Source: Stentor roeselii (lineage: Eukaryota > Ciliophora > Heterotrichea > Heterotrichida > Stentoridae). From it: a DNA stretch of 64,000 nt. The position numbers and the translations under genes are program-made. This document shows positions 1 through 10,664 of the stretch, in pieces. The notes beneath the pieces are model-generated. The model was not told the origin of the DNA, did not search any database, and saw only the letters and a list, made by a program, of their open reading frames with translations. The stretch covers positions 100,992 to 164,991 of the forward strand of contig RSEH01000083.1 of NCBI GenBank assembly GCA_006503475.1. The letters run 5' to 3'. Position 1 is the first letter of the stretch, and every line of letters starts with the position of its first letter.

Positions 1-176
1 ATAATAGTAGCAAGTCCCATGCCAATAAAACTTCCATTGTACCAGCTAAACGAATGGTCCGTGGCCGAGACATAAATCCCAGTGATCATCGTTCCTAGTC
101 CGACTGGGATGAGAAAAAGATTAAGAAACCTGAAGAGACAGCTCAAACAACTGTTGCCGTGCACTCGTTCATCCAT
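1..176 (-). CDS. Four-TM (tetraspanin-like) membrane protein, 5' part only
   Basis: This is the first 58 codons of a gene that runs off the left edge of the window. The translation starts MDERVHGN and continues through a hydrophobic stretch containing FLNLFLIPVGLG and the loop SFSWYNGSFIG. It matches the N-terminus of the complete gene at 4909-5364 almost residue for residue, and the sequence just upstream of the two start codons is also nearly identical. The reading frame is open in the visible part. The family resembles small four-span ciliate membrane proteins with a tetraspanin-like layout; the molecular role is unknown. Confidence 0.8.
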   Translation of the reverse strand, partial: MDERVHGNSCLSCLFRFLNLFLIPVGLGTMITGIYVSATDHSFSWYNGSFIGMGLATI

Positions 177-202
177 TTTTACTACAAGATTAGATCCTAC
201 AT

Positions 203-583
203 TCAAAATATCCGGGACTTTGGAGGAATTATCAACTCTTCTGATGAACTTTCTATTGACTCTGAAGGAGATTTTAAAAATTCTTCTCGCTTTGGCTCGA
301 AGTAACCGATAAACGTCACTTCTTCACCTTCGTTTAAGTAAAATTGAAGGTCTTGGAAAGTACTGAAGAAAAGGTCAAGCTCTTGACTTGGAATTGATTT
401 ACTTAGTCTTGAAAGGAGAAGGTTTTGGTCTTGGAATTTTAGAAAGACTTTGGTTTCCAGCAGGCTTGGTGATGGGGGTAGGGAGGATAGAAGAACTTGG
501 CTTAGTTTTAGGTAATCTCCTGATGGTCTTAATGTTCGTAAGTCGAGGCACTGGAAAGGGCTGAGGGTGAAAGCGCAGAACAT
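203..583 (-). CDS. Hypothetical 126-aa protein
   Basis: I do not recognise this family. The ORF lies between the four-TM gene and the ankyrin-DHHC gene, all on the same strand. The N-terminal two thirds are Leu/Phe-rich and look globular (for example FYLNEGEEVTFIGYFEP); the C-terminus is Ser/Glu-rich and probably disordered. Support for a real gene: the DNA upstream of the start (584-720) is G-rich and C-poor on the + strand, the polarity seen upstream of other minus-strand genes here. Against: the corresponding stretch of the duplicated unit (about 5400-5690) is disrupted and about 80 bp shorter, so the protein is dispensable in that copy. Confidence 0.55.
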   Translation of the reverse strand: MFCAFTLSPFQCLDLRTLRPSGDYLKLSQVLLSSLPPSPSLLETKVFLKFQDQNLLLSRLSKSIPSQELDLFFSTFQDLQFYLNEGEEVTFIGYFEPKREEFLKSPSESIESSSEELIIPPKSRIF

Positions 584-730
584 GAAAAATTTAGAGAAAA
601 GGGTTTATAATGATTAGAGAAAAGGGATTTTATGGGGTTAGATATAAATATTAGTATTTTTTAGAGTTAGGAATTTAGAGTCTTAGAATGGTTTGGGTGT
701 CGATGGAGATTATTTGAAACTATGATTATT

Positions 731-2323
731 TCAGTCTTTATTTACTGGCTCAATGCTTATACTTCGATCACCTACTTTTGCGATTTCTTCGTAAATCACG
801 GAATCCTCATCAGCAGGTCTAACTTCACAAGTAGCTCTTCCTTTCTCATCCAAATTGCAGCACATATTAAAACAATTTTGAAAGCAATTTTTCTCTTCAC
901 GTTCATAACTAACAAGACTTTCTCCATGCGATACTTTTCCATGTCTACTAAACCTTTCATTAGTAGTTAAATTGAACGCGAAGTTCGTAATTTGAATGAA
1001 AACCAACAAACTCAGCGGGACTTCAAATAGAAAAGCAGTGAACCCAATGACAACAGCGACAAGTTTAGAAGTTTCAAGTGAAAACGAAATAGTTCCAGGA
1101 TGATCATTTTCAGCTCTAATAGTTTCTTCACAAATAAACACTTTAAAAGCAAGAGAAATCCAAGTGGCAACGATAAAAACAAGAAACCATCCCAAATTTT
1201 TCCCACCAATACAATTATTAACCCAAGGACAATGATGATCATATTTTTCAACACATCGATCACAACACAAGCAATGTCGAGATCGAGCAGGACGATAAAT
1301 TTTGCAATCAGGACAAATGAAGTGACTTTCATATTTCTCATAAAGCCTTGCAACACTGACAGGACTAGATTCGATATACCCTGGATTTTTCATACACACG
1401 ATGATAAACAACACAAAAGACAGGACAACAACTGCGAAATAACCCAAACGTGGAAGATGAGAGATATATTGAGACAAACTTCCAACAACCAAGACAGAGC
1501 CTCCTCCATACAACAGCAAATAAGTGATAACTGGAAGGTAGTTACTTCGAGGTGGTCTTAAAGGAGCTTTAAACCCGAATTCAGTAAAAATCGAAACAGG
1601 TTTCAACAATCTCGCAGTTTTTTCATCTCCTTTATCCAAAGCTATATCAACTGGTTTTTTCCCTTTACGGTCTTCAACTGACCTGGAGGCTCCTTTGATC
1701 AGCAGAGTTTTGATTATCTTCGAACACCCAGCAGATGCCGCCAGGTGAAGCGCGGTTTGACCTTCATTATCACCGACGTTCAACAACGACAGGTCCCATC
1801 CAAGAAGAAGTGAAGCGCAAATCTCACTTCCTTGATTCGCTGCCCAATGAAGAGGAGTCCCTCCTTTCAAGTCTTGCACAGTGATACTCACTCCTAAGTC
1901 GTAAAAGTAAGACAAGAGCAAGGCTTGGTTTGATTGAGCAGCGACGTGCATCACTGTCAAACCTTGATTGTTTTTTATGTTTATGTTGCAACCTAACTCT
2001 AATAACTTTTTCGCTATTTTCTATGTAATCGTTACCAACTTTCCTCGGTATGATGCGAAGTGAAGAGCTGTGAATCCGTCGTTGTTGATCTCGTTTACCC
2101 AGTCTTGGAGGAGCGATAACCAAGACTTGTTATTTCGCTTTGTGTAGGTTATTAAAAACTCGAATAGTGAGTAGGATCCTCGAAGACTGGCTGCGTGAAG
2201 TGCTGTGTAACCTTTGGAGTCTTTGTAGGTGTGAGGTGAAGAATTTTGATGACGGAGGAATTTGTAAATTTCTATTATTTCACTTTTGTATACAAGTTGG
2301 ATGAAATCCTGCTCTTCTTGCAT
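731..2323 (-). CDS. Ankyrin-repeat DHHC palmitoyltransferase
   Basis: Predicted protein S-acyltransferase of 525 aa, resembling the ZDHHC13/17 (HIP14) architecture. Two exons (2036-2323 and 731-2020) flank a 15-nt intron. Ankyrin repeats fill about residues 1-210 (motifs GYTALHAASLRGS, GFTALHFASYRGK, GGTPLHWAANQGS, GQTALHLAASAGC). TM segments follow, then the Cys-rich domain (CPDCKIYRPARSRHC, then CDRCVEKYDHHCPWVNNCIGG) with an intact DHHC motif, then further TM segments. Such enzymes attach palmitate to cysteines of proteins at Golgi or other endomembranes. The start at 2323 is chosen because the frame closes upstream; a longer N-terminus beginning MAHAETF would need a 1-nt shift. A decayed paralogue lies at about 5835-7440. 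Confidence 0.93.
2021..2035 (-). other. 15-nt intron in the ankyrin-DHHC gene
   Basis: Coding-strand sequence GTAACGATTACATAG. Removing it joins RGKL to KIAKKLLELG and restores an ankyrin repeat across the junction. A is at position 10. Confidence 0.93.
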
Positions 2324-2486
2324 TTTTAATTAGATTATCACACTCTTGCATATTAATCCTAAATTTAAAAGTTTCAGCATGGGCCATTTTATAGTCCTTC
2401 CTCAGAAGTTTCAAGAATAATTGACAAAAACTGAATGAATCAAATATTTCTAAATAATTAATATGTAAGAAAGATAGTAATTGCAA

Positions 2487-4908
2487 TACTGAGATTTCTC
2501 TTTTCTCATCTATCCAGCTGTGTTCTATAGAATTTTTTGTAATTCCTGCTGCTCCTTCTGCAGTTCTCTATATCGAAATCAAATTAATAGGTGAAGAAAT
2601 CTCTAGCCTAGAATCTTTATAATCTAAATGATTCACTCCTTTACTCATTGCATCTCTTGGTATACTAATTAATATTCAAGCCAATAAACTAATAAATTTT
2701 ACACCTCTTATTAAATTTTAGGATATATGTTTGGAATATGAAAGTATAAAAATTGAAAAATTTCTAAATATCATTAAATGTTAGTCTGATTCTAAAAAAC
2801 TCTCTAAACCAGCTGTTGGAGATTTCTCAAAAGATAATTACTTCTTCAAAATGTTTTATTAACTTTTCTAATCTATTGATCAATTTGGTTTCTTTGCTCC
2901 TTCAATATTATTATGGACATTTATGCTCTTTTTTAAATATTGCATAATTTGTCTTCATTTGTGATGTTTTGAATTTATTGATGAAGATTATTATTTCTAG
3001 ATTAATTATTATGAAATATTTTATAAAAAATTCAATTATTTATAAATTCAGACCTTATAATAGTGCTTATTATATTCTTATATCGCCTATTTTTCAAAGA
3101 ACTATAAAACTTTTAATGAAGGATTTGCGATTTTAATATTGCTCTCAAATAATAGACAGCCACATGAATAATAATCGCATTTCCCAAAAGTGATTTTCAG
3201 GTTTACTCCCTTCAAATTTAGTTTCCAAGCGAAAAACCAATACATCATTAAGATTTTTCCATGACTCTCGCTTTCATAGAGTATCAAAAATTACCTTCAC
3301 ATCGGCTAAAGACTAGTAAAAGTTTATGTAAAACATCATTGAATGAAAATTTTGACTTTAGGTGAGATATCACGAAGAAAACGTTTTTAATGAATTATTT
3401 TCTTATTTTTTCATATTTTAATAGCTTTTGCTAATGAGTCAAGATTGAATTAAGACTTAATAGAGTTCAAGATGCTTAAATAAAAAATTAATATAGGATT
3501 TATGGAATTAAAAATTAATTGTTTGCAAGTGGTTAACTTCTGCTTCAGGTTCCTTAGTCCCTTCAAAAAAAATTAATAAAATATTGAAAATTTAATAAAA
3601 TAGTTAGAAAATTATTGATATGAAAAGAATATAGTAAAGATCATTTTCATTACAATATCGGTGACTTTTAATTAATAAAATTATTTTGAATTAATTTGGG
3701 TTCACATTTTACTAGTCAAAAGTTCTCAATCATTTTGTAAAGCCAGCAATTTTATATTAATAATCCTATAATAGATCTTAAATTAACTTGCATATAAAAG
3801 ATCTCTATCATTTTAAGTTAATAACCTCAAATAGCATGATATATATTTTCAATATGATCATTATAGATTTGTTTTACAATTAGTAATTTGCGAGCATCAA
3901 TACCATGATATTTACCACCTTCAATAAACAATATATCCATCTTTACAAGTTATATTCGTTATGCATTAATTTATCTCTTCTGGTCGATATATGAACTTAT
4001 TAAGAACTAAAATCTCCAAAAAAAGGATCTCTTTTCTTTCATAGACACTTCAAAAGAAAAAATTTATTATCAGTATTAAAGTTTTACTTTTGAATAGTTA
4101 ACTATAAGTTCACTCTTTAAATTATCAATATCCTTTAAAATTTAAAAATAAAACCCCAATATCTTTGAACTATACACTGTGATTATTCAAATTACTGAAT
4201 AGTTTATATTTATTTTCATCTAAAAGAAAATAATATAAAATCATTCGCTATCATTTTAATTCTAATAAAGTCTGATTTATAGGGTAAGATAAGGTTGTAT
4301 AATAGTTGATATACCTTATAATGAATTATGCTAAATCATTCACAACAAAATATTTAAGTTATCACCAATTATCATGGTACTTAATTCTATAAATTTTTTT
4401 TTCATATCAGATTTAATTACTTCAGACAATCTTATTGCATTTCAGTTGATATTTGTTCAGATATTACAGTGTCAATCTTCTAAATAATTTATCAAGTAAA
4501 ACCATTTTAAATCCAAAAGTGATAATTTTTTTAATTTTAGGTTTGATCTCTTTTAATAGAATAGTAAGGTAGATAGATCGGCTTTGTTTTGTTTAGCTAC
4601 TATTTATATTTTATATATGTTTTGTAATTATTAGATTTAATACTATCATCATTTCTCTATATTGATTCCATCTAAGTCATAAATACTTGACTAATGTATT
4701 CATGTTAGAACCGAATATTGGTATACTAAAAGTATTTATGATTTGCCTAGCTGAAATTGTTTTCATTGAGATATAAAACAACAAAAAATTAAAAATATTT
4801 TTAATAATAGTTTAGATAATTTAACCCAAACTAGTTTAAATAAATGACGATTACATATATAACTGTGAATATCTTTAAGTTGAAACAAATGATGATTTTA
4901 TATAAATT
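2487..4908. other. AT-rich spacer between the two duplicated units
   Basis: About 2.4 kb of very AT-rich DNA with no ORF I can support; a 61-codon frame at 3102-3287 is within chance expectation at this composition. I see no RNA gene, transposase frame or tandem array. The similarity between the two units does not visibly extend into this stretch. Confidence 0.7.
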
Positions 4909-5364
4909 TTAACTATCAACCAATATAGAATAATCAAAAGTTCTAGGTTTCAGCAATTTTCTGTACAAAACCCCAAAAAAAAAAGTAATAACCATAAAAA
5001 CCGAAAAACATAGCAAGCTATACTTGACAGCATTAGCATTTGAAATTCCTAATTTATTCGAAAGTGACGAGTAGCTAAAAATCGCGATAGAAAAAAAAAT
5101 CATTGAAACAGAAATTAACAACAAGTATAAACAGTAAAAATTCATACCTTTAATCGAGTACCTACTCCTATGCCCAATAAAGGCGACGATAATCGTAGCA
5201 AGTCCAATCCCAATAAAACTTCCGTTATACCAGCTAAAGGACTGGTACATACCCGACAAATAAATACCAGTGATTATCGTTCCTAGTCCTACTGGGATAA
5301 GAAAAAGATTAAGGAACTTGAATAGAAAGCTCAAGCGGCTGCTGTTTTGAACAAGTTCATCCAT
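4909..5364 (-). CDS. Four-TM (tetraspanin-like) membrane protein
   Basis: Complete 151-aa integral membrane protein with four hydrophobic segments at about residues 12-34, 46-63, 74-100 and 115-137, and a short hydrophilic N-terminus. TM1, a short loop, TM2 and TM3 recall tetraspanins, but the loop between TM3 and TM4 is too short to be the large tetraspanin extracellular loop and shows no CCG motif, so the family label is tentative. It belongs to the duplicated unit 2 and is the intact paralogue of the gene cut by the left window edge. Its neighbours in the same unit have decayed, so it may be the only functional gene retained from this copy. Confidence 0.75.
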   Translation of the reverse strand: MDELVQNSSRLSFLFKFLNLFLIPVGLGTIITGIYLSGMYQSFSWYNGSFIGIGLATIIVAFIGHRSRYSIKGMNFYCLYLLLISVSMIFFSIAIFSYSSLSNKLGISNANAVKYSLLCFSVFMVITFFFGVLYRKLLKPRTFDYSILVDS

Positions 5365-5399
5365 TTTTACTACAAGATTAGATCCTACATCATCATGTC

Positions 5400-5690
5400 C
5401 GAGACTTTGGAGAAATTATCAACTCCTAGGATGAACTTTCTATTGACTCTAGAGATAATTTTTAGTCATCTACTCGCTTTGGATTAAAGTAACTGATAAA
5501 CGTCGACCTTTATTTACTTAGTATTGAAAGCAGAAGGTTTTGATGGGTATCTTGTGTTCGAAAGCTTTCTGATAAATCTAAGATGATAGTCACTTGGGTT
5601 ATTTTAAGGAATTTACTGAGGTTCTAAAAGTTCGCAAGTCGAGGCACTGGAAATGGAGAAGTCTGAAAGCGCATAAAAAAATATTAGAGC
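5400..5690 (-). pseudogene. Decayed copy of the 126-aa hypothetical gene
   Basis: This stretch aligns with 203-583 (shared blocks such as gatgaactttctattgactc and tcgaggcactgg) but carries substitutions and a deletion. The distance from the four-TM start to the DHHC-related end is about 80 bp shorter than in unit 1. No continuous reading frame remains. The extent is approximate. Confidence 0.6.
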
Positions 5691-5834
5691 CGAAAGGATT
5701 TATAATTATTAAAGAAAGGGTAAAATTTATGAGCTAGATATAAAATATTAGCTTTAATTGAATTTAGAGTTTTATTCACTTCATATTAATAGTTTTTTGA
5801 ATATCAAATGCAGGTTTTTTTAATAAAAATATTC

Positions 5835-7440
5835 AATCTTCAACTCTAATTAAATGCTTACACTTTGATCACTTAAATTTACGAGATTTTAGTAAATCAT
5901 GAAATCCTTGTCTGTAAAGTGATATATGATCCAATTCCATTTAAATTATGAAAACATTTCAACACATATTAACACAATTTTGAAAGTAATTCTTATTCAA
6001 GTTCAAACAAACAAAATTTTCTCTATGACAGACCTTTACATACCTATTTAACCTTTTATTATTATTTAAAAAGATTACTATATTATAATTTAATGAACCA
6101 GCAAACTCTAAGGCACCACGAATTTGGAAGCTTCAATTGAAAATATCTTTAGTATTAATAATTCCAGTAAGTTTTCTTAAAAAACTCAAACTTTAAAAGC
6201 AAGTGAAATCCAGTTGGTAATAGGAAAATAAGAAGCAATCCAACTATTTCACGCTATACATTTGTTCACTGAATGACAGAGATATTCTCCTTTTTCAAAC
6301 ACTGCTAAAACACACTTTATCATCAACTTCAAGCCGATACTTTTAAAATCATAAGAAACAAAGTATCTTAAATACTTTCCATAAATCCTGTTAACCCCAA
6401 CAGGATTTATTTCAATAACCCTAAATTGTTCATACACCTGATGATAAACAACAAAAAATCCAGCTAAACAACTGCGAAATAAGCCAGTCGCTTCAAATGA
6501 GAGATATTTAAAGACAAGCCTTGCGACGACGAATACAGAGCCACCAACATACACCAGTGAATAGTGAAGACTATCAGGTACTTAATTTCAGGCGGTCTCA
6601 AATCAGCTTCAAGCCCTTATTCCTTAAAATCAAGAAAGTCTTCAACAGTCTGACAGTCATTTCATCCCCTTTATCCAGATAAAAATCATCTTCCCTTCTT
6701 CCACTGACATGGAGACTCCTTTGATCAGAAGAGTTTTGATATCTTCAAACATCAAACGATGGGCAAATCCAAAGCGGTTGTCCTTCATTATCAGCAACGT
6801 CCAACAACGACAGGTCCCTAGTACAGATCTCACTTACTTTATTTCTAGCAAATGTAGAGGAGTGACTTCTTTAGATTTTGCAAAGTTATATTCACTTCTA
6901 AGGAGTTAAAGTTATATAGAGCAATGATTAGTTTGAGTGTGCAACGTGCGTCACTGCCAAGCAATTGTATTCTTGCTTTTTATGTTGCAGACAAGCTGTA
7001 AGAATTTTTTTGATATTTTCTTTGTAGGAAATAATACTTACAACTGCACGATGAGATGTGAAGGGCTGTGAATTTGTCGAGGTTTTTTGTTTACAGTATT
7101 GGATTAAGGACAGCCAAGACTTGTTATTACATCGGGTGTATTTTATTAAGCATCAGAATTGTGATGGAAACTTGAAATCTTGATGTGTTTAGAATCTTAT
7201 CGCCTTTTGAGTCGTTGTAGGTGTTAGGCGAAGAACTTTACTGACTGAGGAATTGAAAATTCTATTATCTCGCTTTTGTATAAGTTGTATTAAATCCTGT
7301 TGTACTTGCATTTTTAATAAATTATCACACTTTTGCATATTAGACCTGAATTTTATAGTTTCAGAATGGTTCATATATTCCCATTCTTCCTCAGTCAATT
7401 TAAGGATAATTCTCGAAAAACTAAATGTAAAGAATACCAC
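5835..7440 (-). pseudogene. Decayed ankyrin-DHHC palmitoyltransferase copy
   Basis: This is a diverged copy of 731-2490, recognisable along its length but broken into short frames. The best remnant (6249-6554, 101 codons) aligns with the first TM pair and Cys-rich domain of the intact gene. The zinc-binding cysteines are gone, and where the functional copy reads KYDHHCPWVNNCIG the remnant reads KGEYLCHSVNKCIA. The N-terminal remnant (7189-7440; MNHSETIKFRSNMQKCDN) matches the region upstream of the intact start. The position equivalent to the 15-nt intron has grown to about 22 nt. No palmitoyltransferase activity is expected. Confidence 0.88.
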
Positions 7441-8023
7441 AGAATTAACTGAAGTAGTGGCTAGGATTGAGTGATAATAGTGAATAGATTATCTTGAATA
7501 CAATATATAACAAAACTGCCTTATTTTGAACTAGATGAATGAAAGATCTCTTCGTAAAATCAAAATATTTAAATCGTTAACCACTCAGCCCAAACTATTA
7601 AAAAATCCATGATTTAATCAAAAATCCAACAAATTCTCAAAGCAATAATCAAATGAAAAGATCCTAGAAATTAATTAAAAACCCAAGCTATAAATCTAAA
7701 TCAATCCACTTAAAACTAAAAAAATTCAGTTTTTACATCACTCCAACCTTTAAATTCCTCCCAATAACTACCCTGAATGCAATCAGTCTACTCAAGATCT
7801 TTTCCATTAGCATCTATAAAACACATCTAAATCTTATCCCCATAAACTCTTTAAACGTTTCACAAAACCTTAAGAAAATCGATCCTAACCCATATCAATC
7901 AAATCCTCTAAAAAAATACCCATCACATGTAATTCATGTCTAAATTTCCAGAAAACCTTAAAACTTTCATCACCTATTCAAAAATTTTTTTCCCAGTCTA
8001 AAAAGCCATATACATGTAAAAAT
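7441..8023. other. Intergenic, A/C-rich on the + strand
   Basis: No supported gene. The right part is rich in A and C and poor in G on the + strand, as is typical upstream of + strand genes in this window, so it probably includes the control region of the Kelch gene and/or the 3' side of the small ORF at 8024-8236. Confidence 0.6.
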
Positions 8024-8236
8024 TTAAAGTCCATCTTCAAAGAAATCCTGTAAATCTCTCAACCAAGTAAAAACCATAAAAAAATAACACCATATTGACG
8101 ATCCCCACACAAATCGCAACCGTAAAACCACCTCATCCGGCAGTCTCAACCACTGAAAATTTTCCCTTTCACACCAGTTAGCGACTACTGCCTCACAAGT
8201 CTCTCTTGAGCAGCTAGTTTTCCTTTTCCGATCCAA
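8024..8236 (-). CDS. Possible small protein, 70 aa
   Basis: A short ORF head-to-head with the Kelch gene (52 bp between start codons). The translation has a charged, Cys-containing N-terminus (MDRKRKTSCSRETCEAVVANW), one hydrophobic segment (IWCYFFMVFTWL) and an acidic end. Its first half is richer in GC than the surrounding spacer, which favours coding. However, ORFs of this length occur by chance in this AT-rich DNA and no family is recognised. It could instead be the Kelch gene's upstream region. Confidence 0.35.
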   Translation of the reverse strand: MDRKRKTSCSRETCEAVVANWCERENFQWLRLPDEVVLRLRFVWGSSIWCYFFMVFTWLRDLQDFFEDGL

Positions 8237-8288
8237 GGTACTTTAAACCTTGCATTGAAATGTCCTTCCCATCCATTCAAATAAAAAT

Positions 8289-10664
8289 ATGTCTGACAAC
8301 AATCTCTTAAACAAGAAGTCAGCTGTTTCTTTATCCTCATCAGAACGTTCAAAAGTATTAGAAAGGCAGTTCAAGTCTCTATTAAAAGACTTACTAACTC
8401 AAAAGTGCAAATTGAGAGATCTTTATATGCCACTCCAAATCTCATCCAGTCGTTCTCAGAACACGACTTACACAGATGAATACTGGGAATGCAAGTGGAT
8501 CACTTCTCCAATCATTGGTAAAAAACATTTAGTCAGCAGTAGAAACTTGTCTCGATGGGGTGCTTCAGCTGCCTGCATCGACAAAAGACTTTACATATTC
8601 GGAGGCCGGGGAGCAGACTCACGAGCGAAAAGCTCTCTTCACATGATGGAATTAGAAAATAATTCAGTTACAGCCCTTCGCTGGTTAAACCTCTCTTCAG
8701 GTCGAGAAGGCCATTCGATGGTCTCTTACAAGAACCTCTTACTAGTCTTCGGCGGATGCGAAGGCGGTAAAGACGACGATGAAAGTTTTGATGACGTGTT
8801 AATTATTGACGTTGAAGGCAAAACTGCCAGCAAAGCCGTAGTTTCTGGTAAAAAGCCGAAAGGTCGAGAAGGTCACAGTGCAGGAGTGATTGAAAATCTG
8901 ATGATCATCTATGGAGGCAAAGGACAGGGAAGCTTGTTTGAGGATATTTATGCTCTCAATCTGCAGACTTTTGAATGGAAAGAACTGGAACAACACGGTA
9001 ACTTGCCAGGACCACGGGAAAGTATGAGTTCTGCAGTGATTTCTAATGTTTTGTATGTCTTCGGAGGCAATGTATGCACTCAAAGTGAAGAAGATGACGA
9101 GTATACCAACGATCTTTACTCGATTTCAGTTAAAAATTCTTCAGCTCTTTGTAAAAAAATCGCTTGTTCTGGGAACTTGCCTCCGAAAAGATTAAGTCAT
9201 TCGATGTCTAATTTGAATAATCACTTCTTGATACTATGTGGAGGTGAAAGCTATGGAAAAACTCTCAATGATGTCTGGGTTTTTTGCTTGGAGACGAAAA
9301 CTTGGAAGGAAATTCAACCGGCTAATCAACTTCGGGGGAGAATGACTCATATTTGCTATTCTTATAAGGATTGTCTTGTGGTTTTTGGAGGAATGACTCA
9401 TGAAAAGGCTGTGCTTAATGAACTTGCACTGTTGAATTTTGGAAAGAATAAGAAGCAAAGTAATGGCAATGAAAATACCAGGCAAACGAATTTAGTCAGT
9501 AATTCTGAGAAGTCTAGGTCGAATTCTATCTCTGTGCAGAGACCTGTGTCTCAGTTTGTTTGCTATGAGTGTGGTCATGACTCGAGTAATTGTGACTTTT
9601 TTGAGAGGTATCCTGAAATTGGTAATCCTTGTCTTAACTTCTTTACTAGAGTTCAAGTCCCTTCATTCACAATGCGAGTTCTTTGTAACTCATTCCAAGA
9701 CAAATGGAGTGCCTTACTAAGAGTCTGCGAGCTTCTGGGTTCCCACTCAGTATCAATAAACGTAACAGGTGAAAGTGAACTACTCGGTAACACCTTCTGC
9801 AAATTTAAAGCACCAAACATAGCAATCGACCTCTCCAACCTTCCAATAGACGACAACGACGAGTCAATCGAGCAACGAATGATTCTCCTAACAGGCTGGA
9901 AAAGTAATTCTCCATCAAAAGCCCTAATTCTAGAGATCTACTCTAAAATCGAACTATCTCCAGGAGACCTCAGCAGAAACTGTTCAGGATATTCAAATAA
10001 GAACTTTTCACCTGCTCTGTTGAAGTTATCAGAAATCGGACTAATCATATCGAAAGGCGAAGAATTTGTGTCCATTTGTTTGATTCACCAAAGCGACTTT
10101 TACATACCGATGTACTTCGTGGTCTTCAACTGTGACCGACTTCCAATTTTTCCTCATAAAGAAGTTTTTCATGCGAACTTGTCGAATATTTTCAGTCATT
10201 CACATCTGAAGGACTTGAATGATGTTTTTTTCAGGCCGAATGGAACTTTTCTTTATGTTTATGGCTTGGGACTTGAAGTCACTAATTCGGATATTCTTAG
10301 TGATGGACTTAGTTTAAGGGCTTTGTTGGAAAAGGACAGAAGGATGAAGTACTCGTTGTTTGGAGCTGAAGTCAATTTTTTGGAGAATAAGAAAATTGTC
10401 ATGCAGGATAATGTTCATTTTACTTGTAGTAGGACTGAATCTGAAGCGTTCGCTTTGCTGGTTTACTTTAAAAAGAAGGTTATTTATTGGGAGTTTAAGA
10501 AAAATGATGGCAGAAAAAGGGTCAGGGAAGAGTGTCTGGAAATCGAGGTTAAGGATAAAAGTTTGATTAATCAGATGACTGGACATTTGGAATGGAATCA
10601 GAAGAGCTTCAATATTCTGCATGATGTTGCAGGTGGGAGTAGAAAAAAACAAATTGATGAATAG
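8289..10664 (+). CDS. Kelch-repeat protein, 791 aa
   Basis: Single-exon gene. Residues about 85-385 hold six Kelch repeats with the usual GG pairs and downstream W (blocks YIFGGRGAD, LVFGGCEGG, IIYGGKGQG, YVFGGNVC, ILCGGES, VVFGGMTH), forming a predicted beta-propeller protein-interaction scaffold. The N-terminus is Ser/Lys-rich. Residues about 395-420 are disordered, followed by a Cys-containing stretch (FVCYECGHDSSNCDFF) and a C-terminal half of about 340 residues that I do not recognise. The partner and role are unknown. Base composition flips abruptly near position 9655, from G/T-rich to A/C-rich on the sense strand, without breaking the frame. Confidence 0.9.
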   Translation: MSDNNLLNKKSAVSLSSSERSKVLERQFKSLLKDLLTQKCKLRDLYMPLQISSSRSQNTTYTDEYWECKWITSPIIGKKHLVSSRNLSRWGASAACIDKRLYIFGGRGADSRAKSSLHMMELENNSVTALRWLNLSSGREGHSMVSYKNLLLVFGGCEGGKDDDESFDDVLIIDVEGKTASKAVVSGKKPKGREGHSAGVIENLMIIYGGKGQGSLFEDIYALNLQTFEWKELEQHGNLPGPRESMSSAVISNVLYVFGGNVCTQSEEDDEYTNDLYSISVKNSSALCKKIACSGNLPPKRLSHSMSNLNNHFLILCGGESYGKTLNDVWVFCLETKTWKEIQPANQLRGRMTHICYSYKDCLVVFGGMTHEKAVLNELALLNFGKNKKQSNGNENTRQTNLVSNSEKSRSNSISVQRPVSQFVCYECGHDSSNCDFFERYPEIGNPCLNFFTRVQVPSFTMRVLCNSFQDKWSALLRVCELLGSHSVSINVTGESELLGNTFCKFKAPNIAIDLSNLPIDDNDESIEQRMILLTGWKSNSPSKALILEIYSKIELSPGDLSRNCSGYSNKNFSPALLKLSEIGLIISKGEEFVSICLIHQSDFYIPMYFVVFNCDRLPIFPHKEVFHANLSNIFSHSHLKDLNDVFFRPNGTFLYVYGLGLEVTNSDILSDGLSLRALLEKDRRMKYSLFGAEVNFLENKKIVMQDNVHFTCSRTESEAFALLVYFKKKVIYWEFKKNDGRKRVREECLEIEVKDKSLINQMTGHLEWNQKSFNILHDVAGGSRKKQIDE

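Noticed and set aside
1012-1561. Long frames on both strands inside the DHHC gene (1012-1356 minus, 1100-1561 plus)
   Set aside because: They are shadows of the intact DHHC exon, which has a full domain match in its own frame.
3102-3287. 61-aa minus-strand ORF in the AT-rich spacer
   Set aside because: Length is within chance for this composition, with no domain or compositional polarity.
6709-7474. Plus-strand frames at 6709-6909 and 7253-7474
   Set aside because: They are antisense to the decayed ankyrin-DHHC copy and have no protein-like features.
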